Source: Candidatus Endomicrobiellum agilis
Lineage (GTDB): Bacteria > Elusimicrobiota > Endomicrobiia > Endomicrobiales > Endomicrobiaceae
Direction: 5' to 3'
DNA: 62,974 nt
Assembly (NCBI GenBank): GCA_020328155.1
Contig: JAIXMX010000002.1
Span: 65,847 to 128,820 of the forward strand
Of the stretch, positions 29,044-39,050 are shown piece by piece. Positions within the stretch are counted from its first letter, which is position 1. Every line of letters begins with the position of its first letter. Under the pieces are notes generated by a model, which was not told where the DNA came from, did no database searches, and saw nothing but the letters and a program-made list of their open reading frames with translations. The translations under genes and the position numbers were made by a program.

Positions 29044-29217
29044 AGTGAGGAGTAACCTGTAGAAACGTATTTTAAGTGAATTTTAAAGTGACAGTGAAAA
29101 AAGGAAATCAGAATATGTCATTTCTAAGCTTATTTCTTGAGTCTGTGGTTGACAGTTATTTTTTTATTCTGTTTTTTCATGATATAAACTTGAAATAAGA
29201 TTAAGAGGAGTTTTAAT

Positions 29218-30387
29218 ATGGTAATGGATTATAGGTTATCCGAAGAAGAACAGATGATGGTTGAAACTGCAAGAACAATTGCGGTTAAAAAAATGAAACC
29301 ATTAAGGGAACATTATGACGAAAGAGAAGAATTTCCTTGGGAAATTGTAAAAGAATTTGCACAGGCTGATTTGTGTGGAGCATATATACCGGAAGAATAC
29401 GGCGGTTTTGGCAAAGGCATTATGGGTCTCGTGCTTGTCGTCGAAGAATTGTGTAAAGTTGACGGAGCAATTGCTTTGTCGCTTGCCGCAACGGCGCTGG
29501 GAACTCTGCCTATTCTTATATCTGGCAGTGAAGAGCAGAAGAAAAAATATTTGCCTGATATTGCGTCTGGTAAAAAGTTGGCAGCTTTTGGTTTAACGGA
29601 AGCGGGAGCGGGTTCAGATGCGACCGGAATGGATACAACTGCTGTCAAAGACGGCGATTATTATGTGTTAAACGGAACAAAATGTTTTATAACTAACGGT
29701 GGAGATGCTGAAGTGTATACCATTTTTGCTAAAACAAATCCGGGCAGAGGCGCAAGAGGCATTTCATGCTTTATTGTGGAGAAAGGCACGCCGGGTTTTG
29801 AATTTGGCAAGAAAGAAAAAAAGATGGGTATCAGGGCGTCGTCTACAAGAGAACTTATATTCACTAATTGCAAAGTGCATAAAGATCAGTTGCTCGGGAA
29901 AGAAGGACATGGTTTGATGATAGCGCAAGCGACGTTAGATAATTCTCGTCCGGGCGTTGCTGCGCAAGCGCTTGGTATTGCGACGGGGGCTTTAGATGAA
30001 GCTGTTGAATATGCGAGAAAGAGAGTTCAGTTTGGGCAGTCTATAGCTTCTTTTCAGGCGATACAGCATATGCTTGCGGAAATGGCAACTGAAGTTGAAG
30101 CTGCAAGAGCGTTGCTTTATGCTTCTGCAAGAATGATTGATTCTGGAATCGTCAAACGCACCAGCAAGGAATCGGCGATGGCAAAGCTTTTCTGTTCGGA
30201 AGTGGCAATGAAAGTTACCACAAATGCGGTGCAGATATTCGGTGGATACGGATATACGAGGGAATATCCCGTAGAAAAGATGATGAGAGACGCAAAAATC
30301 ACGACGCTTTATGAAGGGACAAGCCAGATTCAGAAAAATGAGATAGCGCTTAACCTTATTAAAGAATCAGCGGCGAAGTCTAAATAG
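29218..30387 (+). CDS. Acyl-CoA dehydrogenase (short-chain/butyryl type)
   Basis: FAD enzyme interconverting acyl-CoA and enoyl-CoA with EtfAB as electron partner. 389 residues with the three-domain layout; FAD/substrate motifs FGLTEAGAGSDATG and ITNGGDAEVY, QIFGGYGYTREYP, and the catalytic glutamate E366 in TLYEGTSQIQ at the short/medium-chain position. AAGAGGAG precedes the ATG. Followed, after a dead gene, by etfB and a ferredoxin-fused etfA, as in bifurcating butyryl- or caffeyl-CoA systems. Chain length is not certain. Confidence 0.92.
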   Translation: MVMDYRLSEEEQMMVETARTIAVKKMKPLREHYDEREEFPWEIVKEFAQADLCGAYIPEEYGGFGKGIMGLVLVVEELCKVDGAIALSLAATALGTLPILISGSEEQKKKYLPDIASGKKLAAFGLTEAGAGSDATGMDTTAVKDGDYYVLNGTKCFITNGGDAEVYTIFAKTNPGRGARGISCFIVEKGTPGFEFGKKEKKMGIRASSTRELIFTNCKVHKDQLLGKEGHGLMIAQATLDNSRPGVAAQALGIATGALDEAVEYARKRVQFGQSIASFQAIQHMLAEMATEVEAARALLYASARMIDSGIVKRTSKESAMAKLFCSEVAMKVTTNAVQIFGGYGYTREYPVEKMMRDAKITTLYEGTSQIQKNEIALNLIKESAAKSK

Positions 30388-30465
30388 TTTTACTTTGTCT
30401 TTTAAGTTCATGCCCTTTATCATAATATTATCGTAAGATTAATGTAAGCAAGTTAAGAGGTCGGA

Positions 30466-30873
30466 ATGAAAAAATTATTACCTGCTTTGTTAATGAATTC
30501 TTGCGCGCTTATTTTTAACGGGACGAAGCAGGATGTGTCTATAAAATCGATGTCGCAGGATAGTGAGATTTATGTTGTGGCGGTAACGATGTTAGCAAAG
30601 GTATGGTTTCTATCGCATTAACTTGAGGAGATAACCATACTGTTATAGTTAAAAAAGAAGGTTATGTAACTGAAAGCATTGATATAGGAAGTATCGTTCG
30701 GGCAGATTGGGTTATTTTTGACGTACTTTTCAATTGTGTTGCATTTTTGACAGATATGACAACCGGAGCTTGGTGTAAATTTAATATGCCAGATATAACA
30801 GTAGATTTTGAAAGTAAAAAAATATTCGTATTGTTATCAGATTGGTGTTTATTAATTACGAATCCGCGATAGT
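30466..30873 (+). pseudogene. Decayed PEGA-like lipoprotein gene
   Basis: ATG at 30466 with GAGG upstream reads a lipoprotein start (MKKLLPALLMNSCALIFNGT). After about 40 codons the frame shifts; the continuing frame has one TGA and then runs to a TAG at 30871-30873: HTVIVKKEGYVTESIDIG, then DMTTGAWCKFNMPDI. The order GT-Q-VSI, KKEGY, D..TGA is that of small PEGA-domain-like lipoproteins. It separates the acyl-CoA dehydrogenase from etfB. Confidence 0.75.
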
Positions 30874-30919
30874 TGCAGTTTTTAATTTGTGATCAAAGTG
30901 AGAATGATGGAGAAAAAAA

Positions 30920-31705
30920 ATGAATATAATTGTTTGTATTAAGCAGGTACCTAACACGATGAATGTGCAAATCGACCCGGAAACAGGACGACTTAAAAGA
31001 GATGGCGTGGAATCGATAATTAATCCTTTTGACGAATATGCTATAGAAGCGGCTGTGAGAGTTAAGGAGAAAATCGGTGGAAAAGTTATAGCTATTACTA
31101 TGGGACCTCCGCAGGCTGAATCCGCTTTAAGAGAAGCTATTTCAAAAGGTGCAGATGAAGCTGTTTTGGTAAGCGACAGAGCTTTTGGTGGGGCGGATAC
31201 TTTGGCAACGTCTTATGCTTTATCGTCGGCAATAAAATTTATTGGCAATTATGATATTGTTATTTGCGGAAGGCAGGCATCTGACGGTGATACTGGACAA
31301 GTCGGTCCAGGAATTGCGGAAATGCTCGATATACCGCATATAGCCTACGTTAAGAAAATAGAGTCGATTGATGATAAATCGATAAAAGTTGAAAGAATGA
31401 TGGAAGACGGATACGACCTAATAGAAAGTCCGATTCCTGTTCTTTTGACGGTTGTAAAAGAAATAAATACTCCCAGAGTTGCGTCTCTTAAAGGCAAAAT
31501 GGCTGCGAAAAAAGCGGTTGTTAAAACTCTTACCGCTGCCGATATAGAAGCCGACACTAAGAGGACTGGTCTTAACGGATCTCCTACGCAGGTTATGAAA
31601 ATATTTGTGCCGACGCAGAGAACCGGTGGCGAAAAATTCAGCGGTGAAGCGAAAGAAATTGCTGCTGCTTTGGTTAAAAAGTTGTCTGGTGTCGGGGTCA
31701 TATAA
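30920..31705 (+). CDS. etfB: Electron transfer flavoprotein subunit beta
   Basis: Small Etf subunit, adenine-nucleotide/FAD binding, 261 residues. Begins MNIIVCIKQVPNT, with NPFDEYAIEAA, GRQASDGDTGQVGPGIAE and the C-terminal membrane/partner loop region typical of the bifurcating group. TGGAG before the ATG. Works with the next gene and the acyl-CoA dehydrogenase. Confidence 0.94.
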   Translation: MNIIVCIKQVPNTMNVQIDPETGRLKRDGVESIINPFDEYAIEAAVRVKEKIGGKVIAITMGPPQAESALREAISKGADEAVLVSDRAFGGADTLATSYALSSAIKFIGNYDIVICGRQASDGDTGQVGPGIAEMLDIPHIAYVKKIESIDDKSIKVERMMEDGYDLIESPIPVLLTVVKEINTPRVASLKGKMAAKKAVVKTLTAADIEADTKRTGLNGSPTQVMKIFVPTQRTGGEKFSGEAKEIAAALVKKLSGVGVI

Positions 31706-31977
31706 AAACGGAGTAAATTGTGAAGAGCAGGGTTAAATGTAAAAATTTTTTGTGCATCATTGCGGACATGGCTGCAGAACCTGCCTTTGTTTTTTAATAA
31801 TTGATGCTGAATTGAGTTCGGAGTGACGTTTTGAGTCTATTTGGAAAAAGACGGCACAGAAACTTGACAACATAAGTGCCGGTCGTTATGGTCGTAATCT
31901 AATCCGGAAACTGTTTTTTTATTGTTGAAGGTATTCTGACATCCTGCATTAAACTTTTATTTGGGGAGTTATTTTAA

Positions 31978-33207
31978 ATGGCAAATAGTATAAAAGTATT
32001 GACTGACAAATGTATGGGATGCAAGGTATGTGAAGACGTATGTCCTTTCGGCGCGATTTCAATGGTTGAAAGACAGGAGCATCCTAAAAAATTAAAACTT
32101 GCGGTTATTGATTTAAATAAATGTGCATATTGCGGCTCTTGCGTCCAGTCTTGCAAATTTAATGCTATAGAACTTAAAAAAGAATCGCTGCAGTCCGGAG
32201 TTGATAAGAGTCTATATAAAGGCGTGTGGGTTTATGCCGAACAGAGACGCTGCGAAATATCGGGCGTTGTGTATGAACTTTTAAATGAGGGAAAGAGACT
32301 TGCAGAGAAGCTAGGAACTGCTTTAAGTGCGGTTTTAGTAGGCAGTAATATTAAGTCAAAAGCTCAGGAACTGATTGACAGAGGTGCAGATAAGGTTTAT
32401 GTTTGCGATGATTCTATTTTTGCCGAATTTCAAGATGATCCTTATACCAGCGTTTTAACACAGCTTATAGAGAAAGAGAAACCTGAAATTGTTTTGATGG
32501 GTGCTACGAATATGGGATGTTCATTTGCTTCAAGAGTTGCGACAAGAATTCGTACGGGGCTTACGGCGGATTGCGTTTCTTTAGAAGTAGATCCTAAGAC
32601 GAGAAATCTCCAGCAGACAAGACCTGCTTTCGGCGGAAACATTATGGCGACCATTTTGACACCGGAACATCGTCCGCAAATGGCTACTGTAAGGCATAAA
32701 GTTTTTAAGGAAGCGAAAATAGAACAGGGAAGAAAGGGCGAGATTATTGAATATAAAGTTAATGTGCAGACTTTGCTGAACAGAACAAAGTTCTTGAGTT
32801 CTATAAAAGATACAAGTGCCGTCGTCAATCTTGATGCGGCAAACATTATTATAGCCGCCGGGAGGGGACTGGGTAAGCGGGAAGGTTTTAAGCTTATTGA
32901 AGAACTTGCGGATCTCTTAGGAGCGGCAATAGGGGCATCAAGAGCTGCGGTTGATTCGGAATGGATACCTTATTCTCATCAAATAGGACAGACGGGGAAA
33001 ACAGTTGCTCCGAAAGTTTATATCGCCTGCGGAATTTCAGGACAAATCCAGCACATGATAGGCATGAGTTCGTCCGACATTATTATCGCAATAAATAAAG
33101 ACGCATCGTGTCCTATGATGCAGTCCGCAACTTATGCTTTGGAAGGCGATATATACGAGATTATTCCGTGTATAATAAGAGAAATAAAGTCTTTAAAAGG
33201 CGGTTAA
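31978..33207 (+). CDS. etfA: Electron transfer flavoprotein subunit alpha with N-terminal 2x[4Fe-4S] ferredoxin domain
   Basis: 409 residues: an N-terminal ferredoxin domain with two clusters (CMGCKVCEDVCPFGA and CAYCGSCVQSCKFNA), then EtfA alpha/beta and FAD-binding domains (GRGLGKREGFKLIEELAD, GQTGKTVAPKVYIACGISG). Such fusions occur in electron-bifurcating Etf of anaerobes (e.g. caffeyl-CoA reductase and lactate dehydrogenase complexes of Acetobacterium), where ferredoxin and NADH are coupled. Separated from etfB by 272 nt of gene-free DNA. Bifurcation itself is inferred. Confidence 0.93.
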   Translation: MANSIKVLTDKCMGCKVCEDVCPFGAISMVERQEHPKKLKLAVIDLNKCAYCGSCVQSCKFNAIELKKESLQSGVDKSLYKGVWVYAEQRRCEISGVVYELLNEGKRLAEKLGTALSAVLVGSNIKSKAQELIDRGADKVYVCDDSIFAEFQDDPYTSVLTQLIEKEKPEIVLMGATNMGCSFASRVATRIRTGLTADCVSLEVDPKTRNLQQTRPAFGGNIMATILTPEHRPQMATVRHKVFKEAKIEQGRKGEIIEYKVNVQTLLNRTKFLSSIKDTSAVVNLDAANIIIAAGRGLGKREGFKLIEELADLLGAAIGASRAAVDSEWIPYSHQIGQTGKTVAPKVYIACGISGQIQHMIGMSSSDIIIAINKDASCPMMQSATYALEGDIYEIIPCIIREIKSLKGG

Positions 33208-33280
33208 AAAGGCGCGTTCGCGCTGAAGAAGCCTTTGAGAAAATAATAGAATTGTGTTTTGTAGTTAAAGGAAACGTAAA

Positions 33281-35923
33281 ATGTCAGAAACAAAAACAGA
33301 AGGTATTGAAACTTCAGAAAAAGATGTCGGTTCAACGGCATTGATTGATAGTCTCGAAACCTTGAATGTGCTTATTGATCGCGTGAAAAAAGCTCAGGAA
33401 ATATATTCGACTTTCAATCAAGAGCAGGTTGACGCGATATTTAAAGCTGCGGCAATTGCAGCAAACCGTGCGAGAATCCCTCTTGCAAAAATGGCTGTCG
33501 AAGAAACAGGTATGGGAATTGTTGAAGATAAAGTTATTAAAAACCATTTTGCTTCCGAATATATTTATAATAAGCACAAAAATGCTAAAACCTGCGGAAT
33601 TATCAGCGAAGATAAAGCGAACGGAATAAAAGTTTTTGCCGAACCTGTTGGTGTTATAGCCGGTATTATTCCGACTACGAATCCTACTTCTACGGCAATT
33701 TTTAAAGCTTTGATTGCTTTAAAAACGAGAAATGCTGTAATTTTTTCGCCTCATCCGAAAGCTAAAAAATCTACGGTAGCGGCAGCTAAAATTGTTCTCA
33801 ACGCGGCGATTAAAGCTGGTGCTCCGGCAGATATAATTGGATGGATTGACGTTCCATCGTTGGAATTAACTAATTTGCTTATGACGCATAAAGATATAGC
33901 CACTATCCTTGCCACAGGCGGACCGAGAATGGTTAAAGCTGCTTATTCCTCAGGGAAGCCTGCTCTTGGCGTTGGCGCGGGCAATACCCCCGCTATTATC
34001 GATGAGACCGCTGATATTAAGATGGCAGTTTCTTCAATTCTTATGTCAAAAACTTTTGATAACGGCGTGGTTTGTTCGTCTGAGCAGTCAATTATAATCG
34101 TGAAAGATGTTTACGATGAAGTTGTTAAAGAGTTAAAATTTCGCGGGGCGTATATTTTAAACGAACAGGAAAAAGAAAAAATAGCAAAAATAATAATTAT
34201 CAAAGGCAACTTGAATGCGGCAGTTGTCGGACAGTCTGCCTACAAGATCGCTTGTATGGCGGGAGTTGGAGTTCCTTTAGATGCAAAAGTTCTTGCGGGT
34301 GAAGTTTCTGAAATTAGTTTGGAAGAGGAATTTGCGCAGGAAAAATTATCGCCGGTAATAGCGATATACAAAGCTGGAAGCTTTGAAGATGCGCTTGATA
34401 AGGCTTATCGTCTTGTGGAGTTGGGCGGAGCGGGACATACGTCTGTGCTTTATACCGATGAAAGAAAACAAACCAGGATTAACGCGTTCGGAAGTAAATT
34501 GCGTACCGGTCGTATTCTGATTAACACGCCGTCTTCGCAAGGAGCGATTGGCGATTTATACAACTTTAAACTGGAACCTTCGTTGACGCTCGGATGTGGT
34601 TCGTGGGGGGGGAATGCCGTGAGTGAAAATGTCGGTATAAAACACTTATTAAACTATAAAACGGTTGCGGAAAGACGAGAAAATATGCTGTGGTTTAGAG
34701 TTCCGTCGGAGATTTATTTTAAAAGAGGTGTTACGGATCTGGCGCTGCGCGAATTGCGAGGCAAAAAACGCGCGTTTATCGTTACGGACAGATTTCTGTT
34801 CAATTCCGGTATAATTCATAATATTACGAAAGTGTTAGAGGAAATTAATATTAATTACCAGATATTCTTTGATGTTAAACCGGATCCCACTATTTCTACA
34901 ATAAATGAAGCGTTAGCGATAATTAGGACTTATGAGCCTGATTTGATTATTGCGTTTGGCGGAGGCTCTCCAATTGACGCAGCGAAAATGATATGGTTGA
35001 TGTATGAGCATCCTGAAACCGATTTTAAAGATATTGAGATGCGATTTATGGATATCAGAAAAAGAATCTGTAAAATTCCCAAATTGGGAAATAAAGTGCA
35101 GCTGGTTGCAATTCCCACCACTTCCGGCACAGGTTCAGAAGTGACGCCGTTTGCGGTGGTTACTGATGATGAGACTCATATCAAATACCCTATTGCAGAT
35201 TATGCGCTAACTCCGAATATGGCAATTATTGACCCTGATTTTGTTGATTCTATGCCAAAAAGTTTGTGCGCGGCATCAGGTATTGACGCCTTAACTCATG
35301 CGATTGAGGCTTATGTGTCTACATTTGCTACAAACTTTACAAATCCGACTGCTTTAGAAGCGGCGAAATTGCTGTTCAAGTATCTTCCGCGTTCTTATGC
35401 GAAAGGAAAAGATGACCCGGTTGCAAAAGAAAAAGTTCATTATGCGTCAACTCTTGCGGGTATGGCTTTTGCAAATGCGTTTCTCGGTTTATGCCACTCG
35501 GCGGCTCACAAGCTTGGAGCGACGTTTGACTTGTCGCACGGAATTTCAAATGCTTTGTTTATCAATCAGGTAATCCGTTATAATGCGACAGATCGTCCCG
35601 GAAAACAAGCTGTATTCCCGCAATACAAGTTCCCTAATGCTAAGGCAAAATACGGGCAGATTGCTGACGAATTAAATCTTGGCGGCAAAGACGACGACGA
35701 AAAAGTAAATTTGTTGATTAGCGCAATAACAGAACTCAAAAGAAGTATTCAAATCCCGCTTTCAATAAAAGATGTGGGGATATCGGAAAAAGATTTTTAT
35801 GATAAATTGGACAAACTTGCAGAACAGTCGTTTGATGACCAGTGTACCGGAACAAATCCCGTATATCCATTAATATGCGATATTAAAAATATTTTTATTA
35901 AGGCTTATAATGGAGAAGTTTAA
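33281..35923 (+). CDS. adhE: Bifunctional aldehyde-alcohol dehydrogenase AdhE
   Basis: Reduces acetyl-CoA to ethanol, regenerating NAD in fermentation. 880 residues: N-terminal CoA-acylating aldehyde dehydrogenase (about 1-440) with active-site C265 (GVVCSSEQS), then an iron-dependent alcohol dehydrogenase (about 450-880) with GGGSPIDAAKMI, the metal-binding HAIEAY and LCHSAAHKLGA. Length matches E. coli AdhE (891). AAAGGAAA upstream. Enzymes of this type form spirosome filaments. Confidence 0.95.
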   Translation: MSETKTEGIETSEKDVGSTALIDSLETLNVLIDRVKKAQEIYSTFNQEQVDAIFKAAAIAANRARIPLAKMAVEETGMGIVEDKVIKNHFASEYIYNKHKNAKTCGIISEDKANGIKVFAEPVGVIAGIIPTTNPTSTAIFKALIALKTRNAVIFSPHPKAKKSTVAAAKIVLNAAIKAGAPADIIGWIDVPSLELTNLLMTHKDIATILATGGPRMVKAAYSSGKPALGVGAGNTPAIIDETADIKMAVSSILMSKTFDNGVVCSSEQSIIIVKDVYDEVVKELKFRGAYILNEQEKEKIAKIIIIKGNLNAAVVGQSAYKIACMAGVGVPLDAKVLAGEVSEISLEEEFAQEKLSPVIAIYKAGSFEDALDKAYRLVELGGAGHTSVLYTDERKQTRINAFGSKLRTGRILINTPSSQGAIGDLYNFKLEPSLTLGCGSWGGNAVSENVGIKHLLNYKTVAERRENMLWFRVPSEIYFKRGVTDLALRELRGKKRAFIVTDRFLFNSGIIHNITKVLEEININYQIFFDVKPDPTISTINEALAIIRTYEPDLIIAFGGGSPIDAAKMIWLMYEHPETDFKDIEMRFMDIRKRICKIPKLGNKVQLVAIPTTSGTGSEVTPFAVVTDDETHIKYPIADYALTPNMAIIDPDFVDSMPKSLCAASGIDALTHAIEAYVSTFATNFTNPTALEAAKLLFKYLPRSYAKGKDDPVAKEKVHYASTLAGMAFANAFLGLCHSAAHKLGATFDLSHGISNALFINQVIRYNATDRPGKQAVFPQYKFPNAKAKYGQIADELNLGGKDDDEKVNLLISAITELKRSIQIPLSIKDVGISEKDFYDKLDKLAEQSFDDQCTGTNPVYPLICDIKNIFIKAYNGEV

Positions 35924-37337
35924 ATAATTTTCGGGAAATAGCTGTTTTTTTTTGTATATAAGTGCGGCTTAGTGCCGGTCGTCTGAAGCTGGCGTAAAAG
36001 TGACTCTCTGTTAAGTCGTTGCCATTCTAAAAAGTGACAGTAGTGACTTTGAAACGATTGTCTATCGGTGTGATAGATAAAGCGTAATCTCAAACGGATG
36101 CGGCTAAAACGATATTCATAAACCTAAGCAACAACTCTGCGTTCTTCAAGCTTTTTTTCTTTTGCTCTACAGTGTGAATGAAGCTAACATTGTGTATATA
36201 CATAATAAAAGGTTATCGTAACACCGAGAGATAGTTGTTGTCATCGCGTTTGCATGGGAAATCATGTCCGACTGCGTTACTGTAACGCTGAAAATGATAG
36301 TCGTTATCGTCGGCGAACAGCTCAAAAATGTTTTCCGCACCGACTCAGTGCGCAATCATTGTCCTCCCGATGTTTGAGGACAGAGTTGATGTCGAATTCT
36401 TTATACATTTACAAAAAAACATTGCCATAAACGATACAGAAAACCGCTCTTTTTATGTTAACCTCAGATTCGGGATATTTTCAAGAGTGTACTCCTTTTC
36501 TTGTTCTAATTATTATTTCGCTGTGAAAAATAAGCGTTCGCTTTTCATCGGAGTAGCGACAAATTTATAATTTTAACCAATATAAAGATAAAAAAGATTC
36601 TCCGTAAGAGAAACAAGCGTCAATCTAAATCAAATTTGCAGCAATAAACTGAATAGCGAATAAATGATCACTGACTTTCCCATTTAGCCGTAATTTTCAA
36701 TTGTGGTGATTATACCGTTCCTCCAGCTTTCTCCTTTATTGTCTTGTCCATAGCTTCTTAACCGTTTGTTCAAACAAATGTATATATTGCAGTTGTTTGT
36801 TTCGCTGTTGCGGCGGCAGTTTATTTTTGTTTTAAAAACGCCATACTTCTTTGGTTGTTATTCTCATCCCCGCTTTATGTGTTTCTTCTCTATCTTTTCA
36901 AGAAATATCAAAATTTCCCTGAAGTCTTTTAATCATCAAAACATTTTATGGCATTCAAGACAATTTTGCTGCTTTTGTCTTAATGTTTTGCCAATCGCTC
37001 AAGCCCTTTTCTGCTCGCATTTTCTTTTGCATACTTGTGCGCAACCGCTATTTTCTACAGATTTCTGAAATTCAATATGATTTCTCTAGACTTGTTGTGT
37101 CGTGATGCAAGTCTATTGTGTATCATTTGCTGTTTGATACTTGTCTCTTCTCTGCGCGTGGTTTTATCAATATTATTCAAATTTTTTTTCTAAACTTCGC
37201 ACACATATCTTCGCTTCAGCCTGTTTTCATTAAATAGTCCGGCAGTGTCTTTTTTACATTCCAAGCGCTGCTATTTTATATTTACCTCTAAATTTTGGGT
37301 ATTGAGTTGATTTATAGTAGTAAGGAGAGTCGAAAAA
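35924..37337. other. Decayed stretch, 1.4 kb
   Basis: No intact gene. Plus strand 36776-37200 gives a broken hydrophobic frame (AVVCFAVAAAVYFCFKN, then LLWLLFSSPLYVFLLYLFKK) like a membrane protein with several stops. Minus strand 36167-36540 has other scraps. Probably two or more dead genes; none can be named. Confidence 0.5.
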
Positions 37338-37448
37338 ATGATAAAATGGACTATGACAAAAGAGGGAGTATTTTCTAAATTTGATTTAAAACTGTCGTTG
37401 AAAAAATATCCGCCGATAACGAATAAAATGTCAAATGCTCATTGGTGA
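37338..37448 (+). CDS. Possible 36-residue small protein
   Basis: ATG preceded by TAAGGAGAG at good spacing, then a 36-codon frame (MIKWTMTKEGVFSKFDLKL, basic, ending in AHW). Not recognised. Could be the surviving 5' end of a dead gene or a real small protein; the good ribosome site is the only support. Confidence 0.3.
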   Translation: MIKWTMTKEGVFSKFDLKLSLKKYPPITNKMSNAHW

Positions 37449-37503
37449 TTTTGCATTAGGATAATTTTAACGCATTTCAGATTATAAAAAGAAAACTAAG
37501 AAA

Positions 37504-38955
37504 ATGAACAACAATAATCAAGAGATACATTTAAAAAAAGAGGTTTTAGAAAAAATTATAAGAGCGTTTTTTTCGCGTGATTTTAAAGAAAACGTGCGGC
37601 TTATTCCTTTTGATATGCGACCGAAAGGCAGTAAGGTTTTATACAGGTGTTGTATTTATAAAGAACGCGCAGTCCTGAAAGACCGTGTTATAGCTGGCTT
37701 GGGCTTTGCAATAGAGGACGATGATAAAGCGATTGACCTGTCAAATTATGCGCAAGAAGCTCTTGAGCGCAAAAAACCTGAAGAAAATCCTCTCGCGGTC
37801 GTCGAAGCTGCCTGCAAAGGTTGTGTTCCCCGCAGAATTTACGTAACGGACTTATGCCAGGGGTGTGTGGCGAATCTCTGTTCTAAGTCTTGTAAATTCG
37901 GTGCGATAAGCATAATTGGCGGAAAGTCGGTAATTGATAGCAGTAAATGTAAAAATTGTAGAATGTGTATTACAGCTTGTCCGTATAATGCTATTGTAAA
38001 AATAACCGTTCCTTGCGAAGATGCATGTCCTGTCGACGCAATCAAAAAAAAAGAAAATGGTACTGCGCAAATAGATTACAAAACCTGTATATATTGTGGT
38101 AAGTGTATAATGAGTTGTCCGTTTGGTGCTGTTCACGAAAAAAGTCAGATAATTGACGTTTTAAAAAATATTATTTTCTGCAAAAGAGTTATTGCGTTGC
38201 TTGCCCCATCAATTGTTGGACAGTTTACGGGGAATATTTATCAGTTAAAATCCGCAATAATAAAAGCCGGCTTTTCAGATGCGTATGAAGTTGCGCAGGG
38301 CGCGGACGCAACCACAATAAATGAAGCAAGGGAGTTCAAAGAGAGAATAAAATCCGGCGAGACTTTTATAACGACTTCCTGCTGTGCGAGTTATTATCAA
38401 CTTATAAAAAAACATTTACCCGAAGCAAAACCGTTTTTTTCAAATACTAATACGCCTCTTTACTATATTGCGAAGAAAGTTAAGAGCGAACACAAAGATG
38501 CTGTAGTTGTTTTTATAAGTCCTTGTGTTTCAAAGAAAAAAGAGGCGCAAGAAAACGGCAATGTCGATTATGTAATAAACTATGAAGAGCTGATGGCATT
38601 GTTTAACGTGAAAGATATTGAAGTTCGGGAGTGTAAAGAAGAAAAATTTGATATTGAAAGTTCAAGACAGGGACGCGGTTTTGGTGTTACAGGCGGGGTT
38701 GTAAGCGCTGTGTCGAAACTTCTTGAAGGAAAAGATTTGGCAAGACCGTATGTAATTAACGGTTTGAATAAAGAAACAATCAAACAGTTGAAAAGAATTG
38801 TTAAAGATAAAAAGTGCGCGGAAGGAAACCTAGTCGAAGTGATGGGTTGCGAAGGAGGCTGTGTCGGTGGTAATGCAACGGTTTGCGCTTCAAAAGTTGC
38901 TGGGGAGGCTATAAAAGTTTTTTTGGAAAAGAGCGAAGATATAGTTGAAAAATGA
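37504..38955 (+). CDS. [FeFe]-hydrogenase-like iron-sulfur protein
   Basis: 483 residues: N-terminal part with a ferredoxin-type region carrying several Cys motifs (CQGCVANLCSKSCKFGA, CKNCRMCITACPYNA, CIYCGKCIMSCPFGA), then an H-cluster domain. The three H-cluster motifs are modified: TTSCCASYYQL (C293, C294; usual P replaced by A), ISPCVSKKKEA (C341; usual Met replaced by Ser) and GCEGGCVGG (C449, C453). All four cluster cysteines are present. This fits a divergent [FeFe] group rather than the standard HydA; hydrogen evolution, uptake or sensing cannot be decided. Lies near AdhE and Etf genes. Confidence 0.85.
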   Translation: MNNNNQEIHLKKEVLEKIIRAFFSRDFKENVRLIPFDMRPKGSKVLYRCCIYKERAVLKDRVIAGLGFAIEDDDKAIDLSNYAQEALERKKPEENPLAVVEAACKGCVPRRIYVTDLCQGCVANLCSKSCKFGAISIIGGKSVIDSSKCKNCRMCITACPYNAIVKITVPCEDACPVDAIKKKENGTAQIDYKTCIYCGKCIMSCPFGAVHEKSQIIDVLKNIIFCKRVIALLAPSIVGQFTGNIYQLKSAIIKAGFSDAYEVAQGADATTINEAREFKERIKSGETFITTSCCASYYQLIKKHLPEAKPFFSNTNTPLYYIAKKVKSEHKDAVVVFISPCVSKKKEAQENGNVDYVINYEELMALFNVKDIEVRECKEEKFDIESSRQGRGFGVTGGVVSAVSKLLEGKDLARPYVINGLNKETIKQLKRIVKDKKCAEGNLVEVMGCEGGCVGGNATVCASKVAGEAIKVFLEKSEDIVEK

Positions 38956-39050
38956 AGATTTGCCTTAGAAATACGGCTTTAAGTAAGGTAATTTGTAGCC
39001 GATTGCCCTTACAAAGACTGGTTAGCTATAGATGATTGAACGAGGAGCGG

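Noticed and set aside
29149-29188. TTGACA ... TATAAA before the acyl-CoA dehydrogenase
   Set aside because: The spacer is 28 bp, too long for a sigma-70 promoter.
31864-31892. TTGACA ... TATGGT before etfA
   Set aside because: The -10 is poor; not enough to call in AT-rich DNA.
33108-33344. Frame overlapping the etfA end and adhE start
   Set aside because: Fully explained by the two flanking genes; no ribosome site.
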